From positions 71,058,720-71,122,719 of the forward strand of contig NC_089788.1 in NCBI RefSeq assembly GCF_040412425.1: 64,000 nt of DNA, read 5' to 3'. Numbering within the stretch: the stretch's first letter is position 1; every line of letters begins with the position of its first letter. The notes beneath the pieces are model-generated. The model did no database searches. It was not told where the DNA came from and saw only the letters and a program-made list of their open reading frames with translations. Shown in pieces: positions 51,827 through 61,560 of the stretch. Source of the DNA: Macrobrachium rosenbergii (taxonomy: Eukaryota; Arthropoda; Malacostraca; Decapoda; Palaemonidae). A program made the position numbers and the translations under genes.

Positions 51827-52710
51827 TGCAATGGTCTTTCCTGTCTAATTTGGTCCAGCTGTTTGCCTGCAAGTTTTAAGGACGTATACACTTCCCGGAG
51901 GCATAAATTTGGACCAGCCATTTATAGATTTCGAGAAAAACGACAGGATTTCTTACACTTTTTAATTTCTCCCTTTGTTGCAGGGTCGCACTAATCAGAG
52001 ACCTGTGTCATTGCTAAGCTCACGATTAGCTGTTATGTAATCGAATGCTATTTAATGAATAATTTTGTATTCATTAAATTAGTCATTAAGTATTTTAAAT
52101 ATTATTCACTAAATATTCTTATTACTCATCCCAAGTTAAATATTAACAGTAACTTTTGTTTGATTTTGTGATTTAATGAGTAGTCTTATCTATAATTCCT
52201 GACTCGCTAGATAACGGTACATCCACCGTCCTAAACTGACCGGTAAGTTTAACAATTAAGAAGCGCCGTAGCGGGCTAGTGCCGTAGCATTACTTAAGGT
52301 TCTTTGTAGCCTTCCATCGGCCCCTAACCCTTTCATTCCTTTTTACTGTACCTCAGCTCATATTCTCTTTCTTACCTCTTCCTTTCCACCCTTTCCTAAC
52401 AATTGTTTCATAGTGCAACTACAAGGTTTTCCTCCTGTTATATCTTTCAAACCTTTTCACTGTCAATTTCCCTTTCAGCGCTGAATAGCCTCTTAAGTCC
52501 CAGAGCTAGGCCTTTGGCCTAAATTCTATATCCTATTCTCTTTTAACAGTCAAGAAGTGGATATCATTTACCTAAATCATCGGCAAGAATAAAGATGATA
52601 TGTGGCTTAGATGACGACGCGGGCGACTCGGAAGTGACACCAACCGTGATACAAATCTGCAAAGCCAAGAACCTCAGGACCACCAAATACTTTCCTTCCC
52701 TACGAGACAT
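39455..52710 (-). CDS. Arylsulfatase B-like gene, 10 exons, 3' end not found
   Basis: Spliced minus-strand gene, exons 52572-52710, 51018-51181, 49436-49539, 47809-47945, 45293-45366, 43100-43265, 42353-42450, 41673-41806, 41339-41530, 39455-39609. All introns are GT-AG and all phases agree, giving 1363 coding bases (about 454 codons) without a stop. Sulfatases of this family remove sulfate from glycosaminoglycans in lysosomes or secretions, using a formylglycine made from a Cys or Ser in C/S-x-P-x-R. Seen: hydrophobic N-terminus (about residues 8-26), metal ligands D44 and D45, CTPTR with C82, R86, [12 protein letters not shown] with K136 and H138, H236 in SIHTPL, D294-N295 and K311. These match the human ARSB active-site set in order and spacing. 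The family is usually about 530-600 residues, so roughly 80-150 C-terminal residues are missing; they probably lie in exon(s) beyond a long intron. ARSI/ARSJ-type paralogues cannot be excluded. No inactivating change is seen. Confidence 0.95.
39896..40008 (+). repeat. Short three-unit repeat in intron 9
   Basis: GGTTTTCAGTGGTACGTCTG / GGTTTTCAGTGACACGTCTA type units of about 28 bases. Confidence 0.5.
40485..41112 (+). repeat. 42-bp satellite in arylsulfatase intron 9, about 15 units
   Basis: Unit AAATGTGTCTGGGTAAAGTC, TGTTTCTGACTTGCTCTTCA, GG. Some units lose 3-4 bases. It ends about 230 bases from exon 9. Confidence 0.9.
41339..41530 (-). CDS. Arylsulfatase exon 9
   Basis: Encodes [17 protein letters not shown] and the following QWEAL and SFVYNID blocks that typify ARSB/ARSJ-like proteins after the catalytic core. 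Acceptor TTGGTAG, donor GTAATT. Only 142 bases of intron separate it from exon 8. Confidence 0.93.
41673..41806 (-). CDS. Arylsulfatase exon 8 (NGGH metal site, active-site Lys)
   Basis: Begins with N295 of the DNGG metal site and continues [20 protein letters not shown], with K311 equal to the conserved substrate-sulfate lysine. Acceptor TTCAAAG, donor GTAAGT, phase 2 at the end. Confidence 0.95.
41857..42190. repeat. Intron 7 hairpin, about 150-bp arms
   Basis: GGAAAAATAAAGTCCGCGGTAG against CTACTGCGGACTTTATTTTTCC; ATGACAACATCTTTGAAAAA against TTTTTCAAAGATGTTGTCAT. Loop about 15-25 bases near 42015. It lies wholly within arylsulfatase intron 7. Confidence 0.8.
42353..42450 (-). CDS. Arylsulfatase exon 7 (ends at metal ligand Asp)
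   Basis: Encodes [16 protein letters not shown] and SIIIFSSD. The last codon is the metal-binding Asp (D294). Acceptor ATTCCAG, donor GTAAGT. Confidence 0.95.
43100..43265 (-). CDS. Arylsulfatase exon 6 (SIHTPL histidine)
   Basis: Residues 207-261 plus one base. Includes [19 protein letters not shown]236 corresponds to the conserved active-site His of ARSB-type enzymes. Acceptor CTTGCAG, donor GTAATA (weak but GT). Confidence 0.95.
43338..43440 (-). mobile_element. Family E LINE 3' terminal fragment, inverted
   Basis: TATTATTATTATTTC, then AAGCCTATTCACATGGAATA and ACTTGAAATTCAAGCTTCC. It lies in arylsulfatase intron 5, just upstream of exon 6 on the gene strand. Confidence 0.55.
44511..44866 (+). 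mobile_element. Family C element in arylsulfatase intron 5
   Basis: Complete foldback; the second hairpin is deleted. Antisense to the gene. Confidence 0.75.
44905..44972 (+). repeat. (TA)n in intron 5
   Basis: About 33 units between a family C element and the 56-bp palindrome region. Confidence 0.9.
44974..45215. repeat. Head-to-head retroposon ends with 56-bp perfect palindrome
   Basis: The block TGGACGGGCACTGCCGAGTC occurs at 45021, 45108 and inverted at 45142. Bases 45107-45162 are a perfect palindrome (28-bp arms, no loop). The outer arms CCCCGATGGGGAATTATCAC and GTGATAATTCCCCATCGGGG also pair. Confidence 0.85.
45036..45105 (-). other. tRNA-like segment of a second SINE family
   Basis: On the minus strand TGGCTCAGTGGT (45088-45099, box A-like) is followed about 40 bases later by GGGATCGAGACTC (45036-45048, box B-like). 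No full cloverleaf is possible, so it is read as a SINE head, not a tRNA gene. Confidence 0.5.
45293..45366 (-). CDS. Arylsulfatase exon 5
   Basis: A 74-base exon encoding the sequence from the split D/E position through [20 protein letters not shown] to T206, with an NGT sequon. Acceptor GTTTCAG, donor GTAAGT. The phase joins exon 4 and exon 6 exactly. Confidence 0.92.
45761..46173 (+). mobile_element. Family C element in arylsulfatase intron 4
   Basis: Extra CACTTTATTCTGTCCACAC block as in the 27.2 kb copy; terminal hairpin is GCTGAAG / CTTCGGC. Antisense to the gene. Confidence 0.75.
46214..47049 (-). other. Two unexplained ORFs in intron 4
   Basis: Minus-strand ORFs 46678-47049 (123 residues) and 46214-46447 (77 residues) are non-repetitive and of mixed composition, unlike the microsatellite ORFs. 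I recognise no domain. They could be a degraded insertion, an exon pair of a nested gene, or chance. Confidence 0.25.
47190..47655 (-). mobile_element. Family D VNTR element, 5 units, in intron 4
   Basis: Inverted copy of the 16.6 kb element. On the minus strand: GTTGGAGCCTGGCGCTGCC, then five units, then ACAAACAAGATCCACTCGG and TTTTATTATTACAGATGAT. It lies in the arylsulfatase intron between exons 4 and 5. Confidence 0.75.
47809..47945 (-). CDS. Arylsulfatase exon 4
   Basis: Completes K136 and continues [18 protein letters not shown] and [14 protein letters not shown], typical of ARSB-type sulfatases, with H138 expected near the active site and an NGT glycosylation sequon. Acceptor TTTCCAG, donor GTTCGT. 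Ends in phase 1. Confidence 0.95.
47946..49435. other. Intron 3, no repeats recognised
   Basis: Unusually free of simple repeats compared with the other introns. Short plus-strand ORFs (48129-48362, 48569-48886) have no recognisable similarity. A small ATTAATGTTCCTCAGGGACA duplication lies at 47973-48025. Confidence 0.5.
49436..49539 (-). CDS. Arylsulfatase exon 3 (sulfatase signature 2)
   Basis: Residues 102-135 plus two bases of K136. Contains GYSTHAVGK, the first part of sulfatase signature 2; the remainder (WHL) is in exon 4. The donor is GTGAGT. The acceptor lies inside the target-site duplication of a SINE, so only 14 bp separate the SINE from the exon. Confidence 0.95.
49552..49828 (-). 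mobile_element. SINE family A inserted at arylsulfatase exon 3 acceptor
   Basis: Same strand as the gene. Perfect 14-bp direct repeats flank it (49538-49551 and 49829-49842). The copy next to the exon contains the AG acceptor and the first two bases of exon 3. Head: TAGCCGAGTCGGTTGAG (box A-like) and GAGTTCAATTCC (box B-like). Confidence 0.88.
50597..50890 (-). mobile_element. Retroposon family B, inverted, in intron 2
   Basis: Reverse complement of the family: GGACCAGAGGCCAAGCACTA at one end and CCCCCCTACGGGGG at the other. Same strand as the arylsulfatase gene. Confidence 0.75.
51018..51181 (-). CDS. Arylsulfatase exon 2 (CTPTR formylglycine site)
   Basis: Residues 47-101. It carries sulfatase signature 1, [14 protein letters not shown], with Cys82 as the residue expected to be oxidised to formylglycine, and R86. 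Acceptor AG at 51182-51183, donor GTGAGG. Phase fits exon 1 (1 base + 2 bases) and exon 3 (phase 0). Confidence 0.96.
51290..51590 (+). mobile_element. Family E LINE 3' end, frameshifted
   Basis: Shows FIPHTVGL, then with a one-base shift [14 protein letters not shown], then the same 3' UTR (ACACCATATTCTTTGGAAGC) and an (AAT)n tail at 51591-51664. It lies in intron 1 of the arylsulfatase gene, just before exon 2 in genomic order, antisense to the gene. Confidence 0.65.
51591..51826 (+). repeat. (AAT)n tails of family E copies
   Basis: 51591-51664 and 51739-51826, each directly after a family E end. Confidence 0.9.
51665..51738 (+). mobile_element. Family E terminal fragment
   Basis: Begins TATTCTTTGGAGGCATGAA, includes TGGGCTTGTTCCACAGGAAT and ends GAATTCATCCTCTGAATAAT-type sequence running into (AAT)n at 51739-51826. 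It sits directly after the tail of another copy, so it is either a tandem duplication of the LINE end or a second insertion. Confidence 0.6.
52264..52544 (+). mobile_element. Retroposon family B in intron 1, near exon 1 donor
   Basis: Lacks the CACCTCATGCGGTGCACTG block. Imperfect 13-bp flanks AACAATTAAGAAG and AACAGTCAAGAAG (52251-52263, 52545-52557). It ends 27 bases before the exon 1 donor and is antisense to the gene. Confidence 0.75.
52572..52710 (-). CDS. Arylsulfatase exon 1 (start codon, signal peptide, DD metal ligands)
   Basis: Encodes residues 1-46 plus one base. The ATG at 52710 is preceded in frame by a TGA three codons upstream, so it is the first possible start. The N-terminus has basic residues then a hydrophobic stretch ending in a small-residue segment, as in a signal peptide. 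The exon ends in the conserved [12 protein letters not shown] block with the Ca-binding Asp pair D44/D45. Donor is GTAAAT. Confidence 0.93.
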
Positions 52711-52804
52711 GATGCTTCAGAGATCGTCTGAGTAGGAATCGAGTTTTCGCCTTAACTCCTTTTTTTTAATAGCTTTCTGAGGCTCACTGTGTTGTTAAGC
52801 AACC

Positions 52805-52845
52805 TCTGTTATCTCTTGATGGTTTATCTAATCATTTATCACTCG
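52805..52845 (-). promoter_or_regulatory. Three WGATAR sites upstream of arylsulfatase
   Basis: On the gene strand there are AGATAA, AGATAA and TGATAA motifs (52809-52814, 52824-52829, 52836-52841), about 100-130 bases before the start codon. GATA factors control many arthropod gut and fat-body genes. No clear TATA box is seen. The cluster may be chance. Confidence 0.3.
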
Positions 52846-53169
52846 TACATCCGAGTGTGATATTTTTCTCATGTGCAGTTGCCGTTGAAAATTGGTGCTG
52901 ATTCAGCACTAATGATTTTTTAGCGTATGATTATTTCGTCGTATTGCTGTCAGCTGTGAGTTTATCGAAAGCTATTTTTATATCGCAGGTTCTTTTTTAG
53001 TCGTTATTCTTTTTTACTTGTCATTTCTTTTTTTTAGTATTTTTAGTCCTCGAAACACTGCCGGTTTTTTGTTATCTGGTGTTATTTTCGGACATCGTCA
53101 TTCTTTTTTGATTTACTGTTATTCCTTATCTGCTGTCACTTGAAAAACCAGAAATATTTGTAATACCTA

Positions 53170-53440
53170 AGTGCTAAGTAGGCATTAATTAAGGATCTTT
53201 GCAGCGTCCGTTCGGCCCCTAGCTGCAACCTCTTTCATTCCTTTTACTGTATCTCCGTTTATATTCTCTTTCTCTCTTCTTACTTTCCTCAATCCTCTCC
53301 TAACAATTGACTCATAGTTCAACTGCGGGTTTACCTCCTGTTACACCTTTCGAACCTTCTTACTGTCAATTTCAGTTTTAGTGCTGAATGACCTCATAGG
53401 TCTCTTGCTTGGCCCCTGGCCTAAATTCTATATTCAATTC
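53170..53440 (+). mobile_element. Retroposon family B, 5' truncated
   Basis: Begins AAGTGCTAAGTAGGCATTAA and ends GGCCTAAATTCTATATTC. It lies upstream of the arylsulfatase start. Confidence 0.7.
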
Positions 53441-53874
53441 TGTTTTATTCGTAACCTTTCGTAGAATGCAGTGTCCTGACCTAACTAGACCTTACCCTCC
53501 TAACCTCACTTAGGGTGCCGTTACCTGAAATGACCGGGGGCTACGACCCTGCACGCCCCCACAAGTAACACTAAACATTGGAAGGCAGTGTTTGAGATAC
53601 TGTCATTCTGCAAACTACCCGGAGATTGTAACTGATCACTTATCATTCTGCAGAGACCAAAATAATGGTATTTGTCCCTTCGAGTTTATTAGATAAAAAT
53701 GCATTGAATGTCTAATAAATTTCATGTCATTGAGAAGGAATTTGTTATAGTTTCTCATGACATGTTAGGGGAATTTATTTAAACTTTTCTTTACGTAAAT
53801 GTCTAAATTTTTTTTTTTTTGTTCACGGCAAACTTCTGTGTGTGTGTATTTAATGTATATATATACTTATATCC

Positions 53875-53954
<80 letters not shown>

Positions 53955-53989
53955 GTGCTGATTGTGGGTGAAATTAACCCACAATTAAC

Positions 53990-54565
<576 letters not shown>

Positions 54566-55221
54566 GAGATGGCTGGCTAATGATTAATCAGTCGACCCAG
54601 CAACTGCCAGCCACAGGGAAGAAATAATAAGTTACTTTAACACTGTAAGGTATCAGCGATAGGTTCATGAGAAAAGGAAGAAAAGGTTACCGAACATGAC
54701 TGTCGTCGCTTTACCAAGAAAATCTTTACTGGAATCATTGGTTTAATAAAATCATGAAGGCCACGTTAGTTTGCTAAATCATAAATTCTGTTCAGTGAAC
54801 GTGTTCAAGTGTGACCGCTGTATGAGAGAAAGGAGCCCAATTTAATTCTTAATCACTGAAATGTTTAAATTCTGATAAAACATGAATGGATATTGCAAAC
54901 ATTTCAGACATCAAATTTTTGTTACTAGTCGGGGAAGAGGAATCAGTCGTAGGTGCAAAGTTGTTGGGTAAGAAAAGCCTCATAAATAGAATGTGAAATG
55001 GTTGATGTTGGCATGTGATATGCTACCGATTAGGGAATAGGAAATGAAACGTCAGAAACCACTGAAAAAGTTCGAAGGCTTTTGCAAGAGGAGGAAACTG
55101 AGTAAAACTGGAGACCCGGAAGATCGAGATGTGGATTGTAGGGGATTAGAAGTGGTCGTTTCAAATAGTTTTTGTCAGTATATACTCGTATAACTGCTGA
55201 TGATAGAATGAGCGAGAGAGA

Positions 55222-55222
<1 letters not shown>

Positions 55223-55286
<64 letters not shown>

Positions 55287-55300
55287 TGTATATATACATG
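55223..55300 (+). repeat. (TA)n
   Basis: About 31 units then interrupted TA. Confidence 0.9.
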
Positions 55301-55632
55301 CATATATAATACATCGTAGCATTACGCCAAGCGAATATTAAATGTTTAAATTATAATAGCTGACTTAGCATTAGAGACCTTTGAAGGTTCTCTAATACTT
55401 ACCATCAACTCGACGGTATTTTAAATAATATACTCTAGAAAGCAAGAGTCAGATATGCGCATTTACTTGTACAGGGAAAACGGAAAAGTCTTCTTCAGTT
55501 CTTGAATAATTTGTAAGCTGTAAAAGGAAATCAAGACCAATCATGTGATGGAAAAATGATATTTGGGTCTACAACTCCAAAAGCATCAAGGTTGAGTAAA
55601 ATATGTTTAATTTCACAGGAGCAAAAAACTAG

Positions 55633-56123
55633 CCTACTATCCATTACAAGTATTTTTTAAAATAATTATTTGATCGAAATGGTACTTTGACACAGTGTAC
55701 AAGACACCTCTCGCTGATTTTTGGAAATATAATGCAGTGTCAAATGGTGTTAGTTAAGGCGTTTGCTCTTGACTTTTAAAGGCAAAGTCGCGTGAGTCAG
55801 CAGGATTAATCCACGCAATCGAACGTCCGCTATTCCCCATAGACAGGAAAGGGGGGCGGAGATAGGGAGCCCAGGAATGTGGGTTGAGGGAGGGAGAAGA
55901 TGGGGATAAAGGACGTTCGAATGCATAGTTTGGCGATGCTTGGCAACACCATGTAAGCCAAGAGTAAACGCCTTGACTAAAACGATTAAACAATGCACTA
56001 TATGACCAAAAATTAGCGGGAGGTGTCTTGTACACTGTGTCAAAGTAACACTTCGATCAAATAATTAGTTTGAAAGATATTTGAGAAAAACGATGACTCG
56101 CGGTCCCTGAAATGGATAGTAGT
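55633..56123. mobile_element. Foldback MITE with about 110-bp inverted repeats
   Basis: Arms match through TTATTTGATCGAA, TTTGACACAGTGTACAAGAC and AGGCGTTTRCTCTTG. The outermost blocks CTACTATCCATT and AATGGATAGTAG are separated from the main arms by unmatched DNA. The core holds a GGAAAGGGGGGCGGAGATAG stretch. Confidence 0.65.
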
Positions 56124-56449
56124 CAACTTACCTTCAAGAAAACAGGTATGAATCTTACTGAGAACTGAGTTTCTCATCGCTCTGCTTACTATTAAACACA
56201 GTAGTCAGAAGTGTTGTCTTTTCCTTTGGACAATCACGGTGAGGTTATCAAATTGTTTTCCTTTACAGTGCAATATGGTCGTCAACATAATGCAACAGAG
56301 GCATATAAATCAGCACGTTTCAAATAAGTTTAAGTGGGGGATTTAGCAGGAAAAAGATCTTATCGGTGACACTCATCGTTTAGTAAAATGCTGACAGCTT
56401 TCAAGGTCAGTGGAAACGGGAAAAAAGGGGTTGGTAATTAATCACAATT

Positions 56450-56519
<70 letters not shown>

Positions 56520-56549
56520 GGTGACTGTGCGAACACGACTTTCTGCAAG

Positions 56550-56623
<74 letters not shown>

Positions 56624-56682
56624 TGACCGTACATGGAAGATTTTAGTGCCTTGCAGTCTCAACGAACACGACTTTTTGCAAG

Positions 56683-56730
<48 letters not shown>
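56450..56730 (+). repeat. (CT)n compound satellite, second spacer class
   Basis: (CT)n at 56450-56515, 56551-56620, 56683-56730; spacers carry CGAACACGACTTTCTGCAAG. Confidence 0.85.
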
Positions 56731-56733
<3 letters not shown>

Positions 56734-57078
56734 AAATAATTTTAATGCCGTCAGTATTGGTTCTCGGAAGGCGATAACTGCCTGCCATGTCTGCCTCGGG
56801 CAGAGATCCCCCTCGAGAGTTCATTCCAGAAAACTAATCCGAATATATCCGAGATTCGAGCAACGGGGATGTCGGCTGCTGGAATCCCCCTATTGTTTGG
56901 ATGTATGCTGAAAATCCTGATTATTTAAAAAAATCTTTTTTTTTATCCCTAATTGTCCCTAACGGACTGGATCTGTTTTACCTTTTTTAAATGTTTTTTT
57001 ACTTTTTTTTGTTTTTGTACAGTATTTAGGACTTCGCGTTAACGCGGATCGATACTTCTTGGAAACCAGCGAGGACTC

Positions 57079-57395
57079 CCCGTAAGGGGGTAGTGCCGCC
57101 AGTGCACCTCGCGCGGTGCGCTGTAGGCATTACTTAAAGTTCTTTTGCAGCGTCCCTTCCATGGCTCCTAGCTGCAGGCCCTTTCGTTCCTTTTACTGTA
57201 CCTCCTTTCATATTCTCTTTCTTCCATATTACTCTCCACCTCTCCTAACAATTGTTTCATAGTGCAACTGCGAGGTTTTCCTCCTGTTACACCTTTCAAA
57301 CCTTTTACTCTCAACTTTCCTTTCAGCGCTGAATGACCTTACTGGTCCCAGCGCTTGGGCTTCGTCCCAAATTGTACATTCTATTCTGTATATTC
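57079..57395 (+). mobile_element. Retroposon family B
   Basis: CCCCGTAAGGGGGTAGTGCC start; GGGCTTCGTCCCAAATTGTA near the 3' end is a variant of the usual GGCCTTTGGCCTAAATT. Confidence 0.72.
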
Positions 57396-57562
57396 CAATG
57401 AAGGCAGAATATCTAGGACAAACAGAAGCATTTAATGTTGGCAAGAGGTACTAGATGTTAAAGAAGTATAGAATAATTAAAAAAGGTAGTAATTCAGATG
57501 TTTGGCAGTGTGGCAAGCCAGCGGAATTTTTTTTTAATCAAAATAGAACTGTAGATCAAAGG

Positions 57563-57630
<68 letters not shown>

Positions 57631-57633
<3 letters not shown>

Positions 57634-57850
57634 TGAGAAAATTAATCCTGTTCACATGGAACAGGCCCACCAAGGGAGCCACTGACTTGAAGTTCAAGCT
57701 TTCATAGGAAGTGGTGTTCTTAGAAAGAATTAACAGAAGGTAATGAGAAATGCAGAAAGAAGAGTTCACTTATTAAAAAAATTTAACAAACTAATAAATA
57801 AATAGATAAAAATACAAGTCAAGTATTAAAACACAAGAAGTGTATTAAGG
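57631..57850 (-). mobile_element. Family E LINE 3' UTR, inverted
   Basis: (ATT)n at 57564-57630, then ATCCTGTTCACATGGAACAG, ACTTGAAGTTCAAGC and AGAATTAACAGAAGGTAATG. Confidence 0.6.
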
Positions 57851-58032
57851 TAACTATTAGTTGTAGCAGTTCAGGACATATTCAGTCTAGATCTGTTAAA
57901 ACTACAGAAGCTCCTACCTTTGACGATGATAACTTTTGGTCTAATGTCACGACAAGTCACAGATGCTGAAAAACTAAAATGCAAAACAGAGCAACGTAAC
58001 AGCCGCATAATTATGTATTCAGAAGCTAAACC

Positions 58033-58180
58033 CATATTCTCTTTCTTCCATCTTACTTTCCACGCACTCCTAACAATTGATTCATAGTGCAACTGCGAGT
58101 TTTTTCTCCTGTTACAACTTTCAAACCTTTTTCTACTGTCAATTTCCGTTTCAGCGCTGAGTGACCTCATTCTATCCTGA
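58033..58180 (+). mobile_element. Retroposon family B, both ends missing
   Basis: Covers TATTCTCTTTCTTCCATC through CAGCGCTGAGTGACCTCAT only. Confidence 0.6.
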
Positions 58181-58537
58181 ACTCTTTTTTCCATTATAAC
58201 AGAAAAGCACCGTATGATTACGAAAGGTAAAATACAAGACCATTGGGTCGCTTTGAATCCCTGTGGACGAGAGAGCCCTGATGCGAGATAGAAATAAAGG
58301 AAATCTGTTTGGGAGAAGGAGACATGTCAGCTGTTGTGACGTCTGGTTCGTAAGGAAATGGTCTTAGAGCAGAAAGTTGCTTCATCGCTTGTTATATTGC
58401 GCTTTGCTTATTTATTTCTAGCATGCGTGGGTCATCTCAGGTGTAACTTTATGTAGTCTTGCGTAAGACCTCGGTCATGTAACCAATGTTCTTAAAAACT
58501 GTTCTTTGATACAACCTCTGTACCATGGGTCTGCATA

Positions 58538-58590
58538 GGCCAGCCCTGTGAGAGCTGATAATTAATCAGCTCAGTGGTCTGGTGAAACTA
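58538..58590 (+). mobile_element. SINE family A, 3' fragment
   Basis: Only the tail is present: GGCCAGCCCTGTGAGAGC, TTAATCAGCTCAGTGGTCTG and GTGAAACTA. This is the only plus-orientation copy in the window. Confidence 0.6.
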
Positions 58591-58918
58591 TTTTAATATA
58601 ATAACAATAATAATAATATTAATAATAATAATAACAATGGGTCTGTATAATCTTTTGTTTGAATTTCTTTGTTTGAAGGTACACTCAGTCACACTTTCCT
58701 TTCCTTATTTATTTATTTATGTATTTATTTATTTATTTTTAATTTCTTATATATTTATTTATCATCTTTTGTACACAGGATTAAATTATTCAGCTCAGTA
58801 GTCAGTGTGGTGGTCTGGATAAGAAATTCTTTATTTGAGCACGTGAATTTTTTCTAGACAGCTTCCTGATAAACAGTTCGACATAAGTTGAGTAAAAAGT
58901 TACTGACAGAAAGAAAAA

Positions 58919-58920
<2 letters not shown>

Positions 58921-58981
<61 letters not shown>

Positions 58982-59118
58982 CAATACCTTGACAAGGAAA
59001 AAATGTTTACTTCAGCGAAAGGTTTGGCGCGAAAGAAAACTCGTACTTTCACGCTGACATCGGCTTCTGGGGAAAGGGGAATAAACGATGAAAACACTAT
59101 TTCCTAATGTAAACACAC

Positions 59119-59166
<48 letters not shown>
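58921..59166 (+). repeat. Two (GA)n arrays
   Basis: 58921-58979 and 59121-59166. The intervening 140 bases are not similar to the other spacers. Confidence 0.85.
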
Positions 59167-59167
<1 letters not shown>

Positions 59168-59206
59168 GGAATACCTGTTGCCCCGTTTCACATTTAAATG
59201 TTGCAC

Positions 59207-60190
59207 TTGGATTTCCCTTCGAAATGGCAGTCTTGTTTAAATAGAATCTATGTGGACCTAATACTCTTTTTACATTTTCATTATGTTATTTAAGATTGTT
59301 TTCCCCCTTTTTTTAGGATCAAATGCATGACATCTAGAGTAATGGCTGTCATGGGAAGGCTTGGAAGCTTAAGAATCGGATTCTTTGTTGAAATTACGTC
59401 CCTTTTATTTTGTATCTCTCACGGTCGTCTTATCCAAAACACCACCAGTTTAAGGTAATTATGTTTGGTAGACGTTTTATTTTGATATATAATATCTTCG
59501 CCAGTAACTGTTCCCTAAAAAAATTCCTTTTGAAGATTCTATTGTCTGTTTGTATCACTGTTCCTTTCCAGAGTAGTTCTGAACAAGAATTTTTTTTTAT
59601 ATTGGTGGAACACGATTTCAAGACTCTACGTATCTTTGCTCCTTGTTAGTCGAGCAAGAACTTGTTTGGTTCCGAACTGTGTTCACAAAAACTCTTTTAG
59701 AAAGAATTATTCCTAATGCCTTCGCTAAAGAAGAGGATTTGGGATTCATAGTAAAGAAGAATATTTGGAATTACTAGATCGTGCTGGAGGAAGTAGAACC
59801 CAATTTTGGGCCTATTTTAGTGTTGTTTAAATGATAAGATAAATTCGCGAGAGAAGAGTGAAAACGGAATGTTAGTTAACTTATTGAATACGTAGAGATA
59901 ACGTGAAAATGAAGTACTGATATTTTGTGATGATTATTTACTTTATTTTTTTATTTAAGTATATTCTGTCAAGGAATAGGAAGGGCAAAAAATACACCAT
60001 TTGCCTGCGGTTGTGGAATGAAGAATTTAGCATAGGATGGAATATGCTGTCACTTGGTATTCTTATTTAGGGGGGAATATTGTGAACAATCAATACATGT
60101 ATTAAGAAGAGAGGCGGTGGAACCAGTCAAGAGAGCTAAGAACATGCCAGTGATGGGGAGGAGGTGTTTAGGGGCATCAGCAGATCAGAT
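59207..60190. other. Unassigned sequence
   Basis: No gene, tandem array or recognised interspersed element seen between the (GA)n arrays and the SINE dimer. Confidence 0.4.
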
Positions 60191-60202
60191 GGATGGATGT
60201 GG

Positions 60203-60445
60203 TTAAGTATACCTTAGTTTAACCAGATCACTGAGCTGATTAACGGCTCTCCTAGGGCTGGCCGAAGGATTGGGCTTATTTTACGTGGCTGAGAACCAAT
60301 TGGTTACCTAGCAACGGGACCTACAACTTGTTGTGGAATCCGAACCACATTATACTGAGAAATGAATTTCTATCACCAGAAATAAATTCCTCTAATTCTT
60401 CATTGGCCGGCTGGAGAATCGAACGCTGGCCGGCAGAGTACTAGT
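60203..60445 (-). mobile_element. SINE family A, head-truncated unit of a dimer
   Basis: Lacks about 30 bases of the tRNA head and abuts the next unit. A 12-bp direct repeat GGATGGATGTGG occurs only outside the pair (60191-60202 and 60710-60721). Confidence 0.8.
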
Positions 60446-60709
60446 CGAAAAAGTATACCTTAGTTTTACCAGACCACTGAGCTGATTAGCAGCTCTCCTA
60501 GGGCTGGCCCGAAGGATTAGACTTATTTTACGTGGCTAAGAACCAACTGGTTACTTAGCAACGGGACCTACAGCTTATTGTGGAATCTGAACCACATTAT
60601 AGTGAGAAGTGAATTTCTATCACCAGAAATAAATTCCTCTAACTCTTCATCAGCCGGCCGGGGAATCGAACTCCGGCCCAGCGAGTGCCAGTCCAATGAA
60701 GAACTCCAA
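60446..60709 (-). mobile_element. SINE family A, second unit of the dimer
   Basis: Near full-length, same orientation as the unit before it, joined through a short A-rich junction. It shares the outer 12-bp duplication with its neighbour. Confidence 0.8.
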
Positions 60710-61235
60710 GGATGGATGTGGTGAGGAGGGATATGGGTGAGGTGGGACTGGGGGAGGGAGATGCAAGGAACAGAAACAGATGGAGAAAGTTGACTCGAGC
60801 GGCCGACCCTGCTATACAGAGGGACTGATGAGGTCGAAAGAAGATGAAGAATATTATGAACAGTCAATAGGCTGACGTTAGTTAAACCTGATTATGATCA
60901 ATAATATTTTCTTAGAAGCCTTTTTTATTCTATTTTTGACTGGGAAAAGTGTTCTGCTTTTTTATTCATTTTCACCCTGATTACATATCGAATTCTATAG
61001 ATGAAACAGATTGAATGATAAGCGTAACGTCGATCTGATGCCTAATTAGGAGGTATGGCGTGAGCAGGAAATCAGGTTACAGTAGAGAAACTGTTTGCTA
61101 ATTAAGTAGAAGCGATGCTTAGCAGACACGGGGCGGTCTTGTTGCTTCGAACAATAAAAATGTGATTCCACATCAGATATTAAAATTGGGATACATGATG
61201 AACCTTATGAGGGTAATTGTCATTATAACTAATGG

Positions 61236-61560
61236 GGGGGGGGATAGTGTCGTTACTGCATCTCAAGCGGTGCATTGTAGGCATTACTTAAGGTTCATTG
61301 CAGCGTCCTTTCGGCCCCTAGCTGCAACCCCTTTCATTCCTTTTACTGTAACTCCGTTCATATTCTCTTTTTCCAACTTCCTTTCCACGCTCTCCTAACA
61401 ATTGATTCATAGTGCGACAGCGAGGTTTTCCTCCTGTTACACCTTTGAACCTTTTTCACAGTCGGTTTCCGTTTCAACACTTGAATGACCTCATAGATCC
61501 AAGCGCATGTCCTTTGGCTTAAATTCAATATTGTATTATGCTTAAATTCAGTATTGTATT
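61236..61560 (+). mobile_element. Retroposon family B with duplicated 3' tail
   Basis: GGGGGGGGGATAGTGTCGTT start; after TGGCTTAAATTCAATATTGT the tail GCTTAAATTCARTATTGTATTAT is repeated three times (about 61519-61600). Confidence 0.7.
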
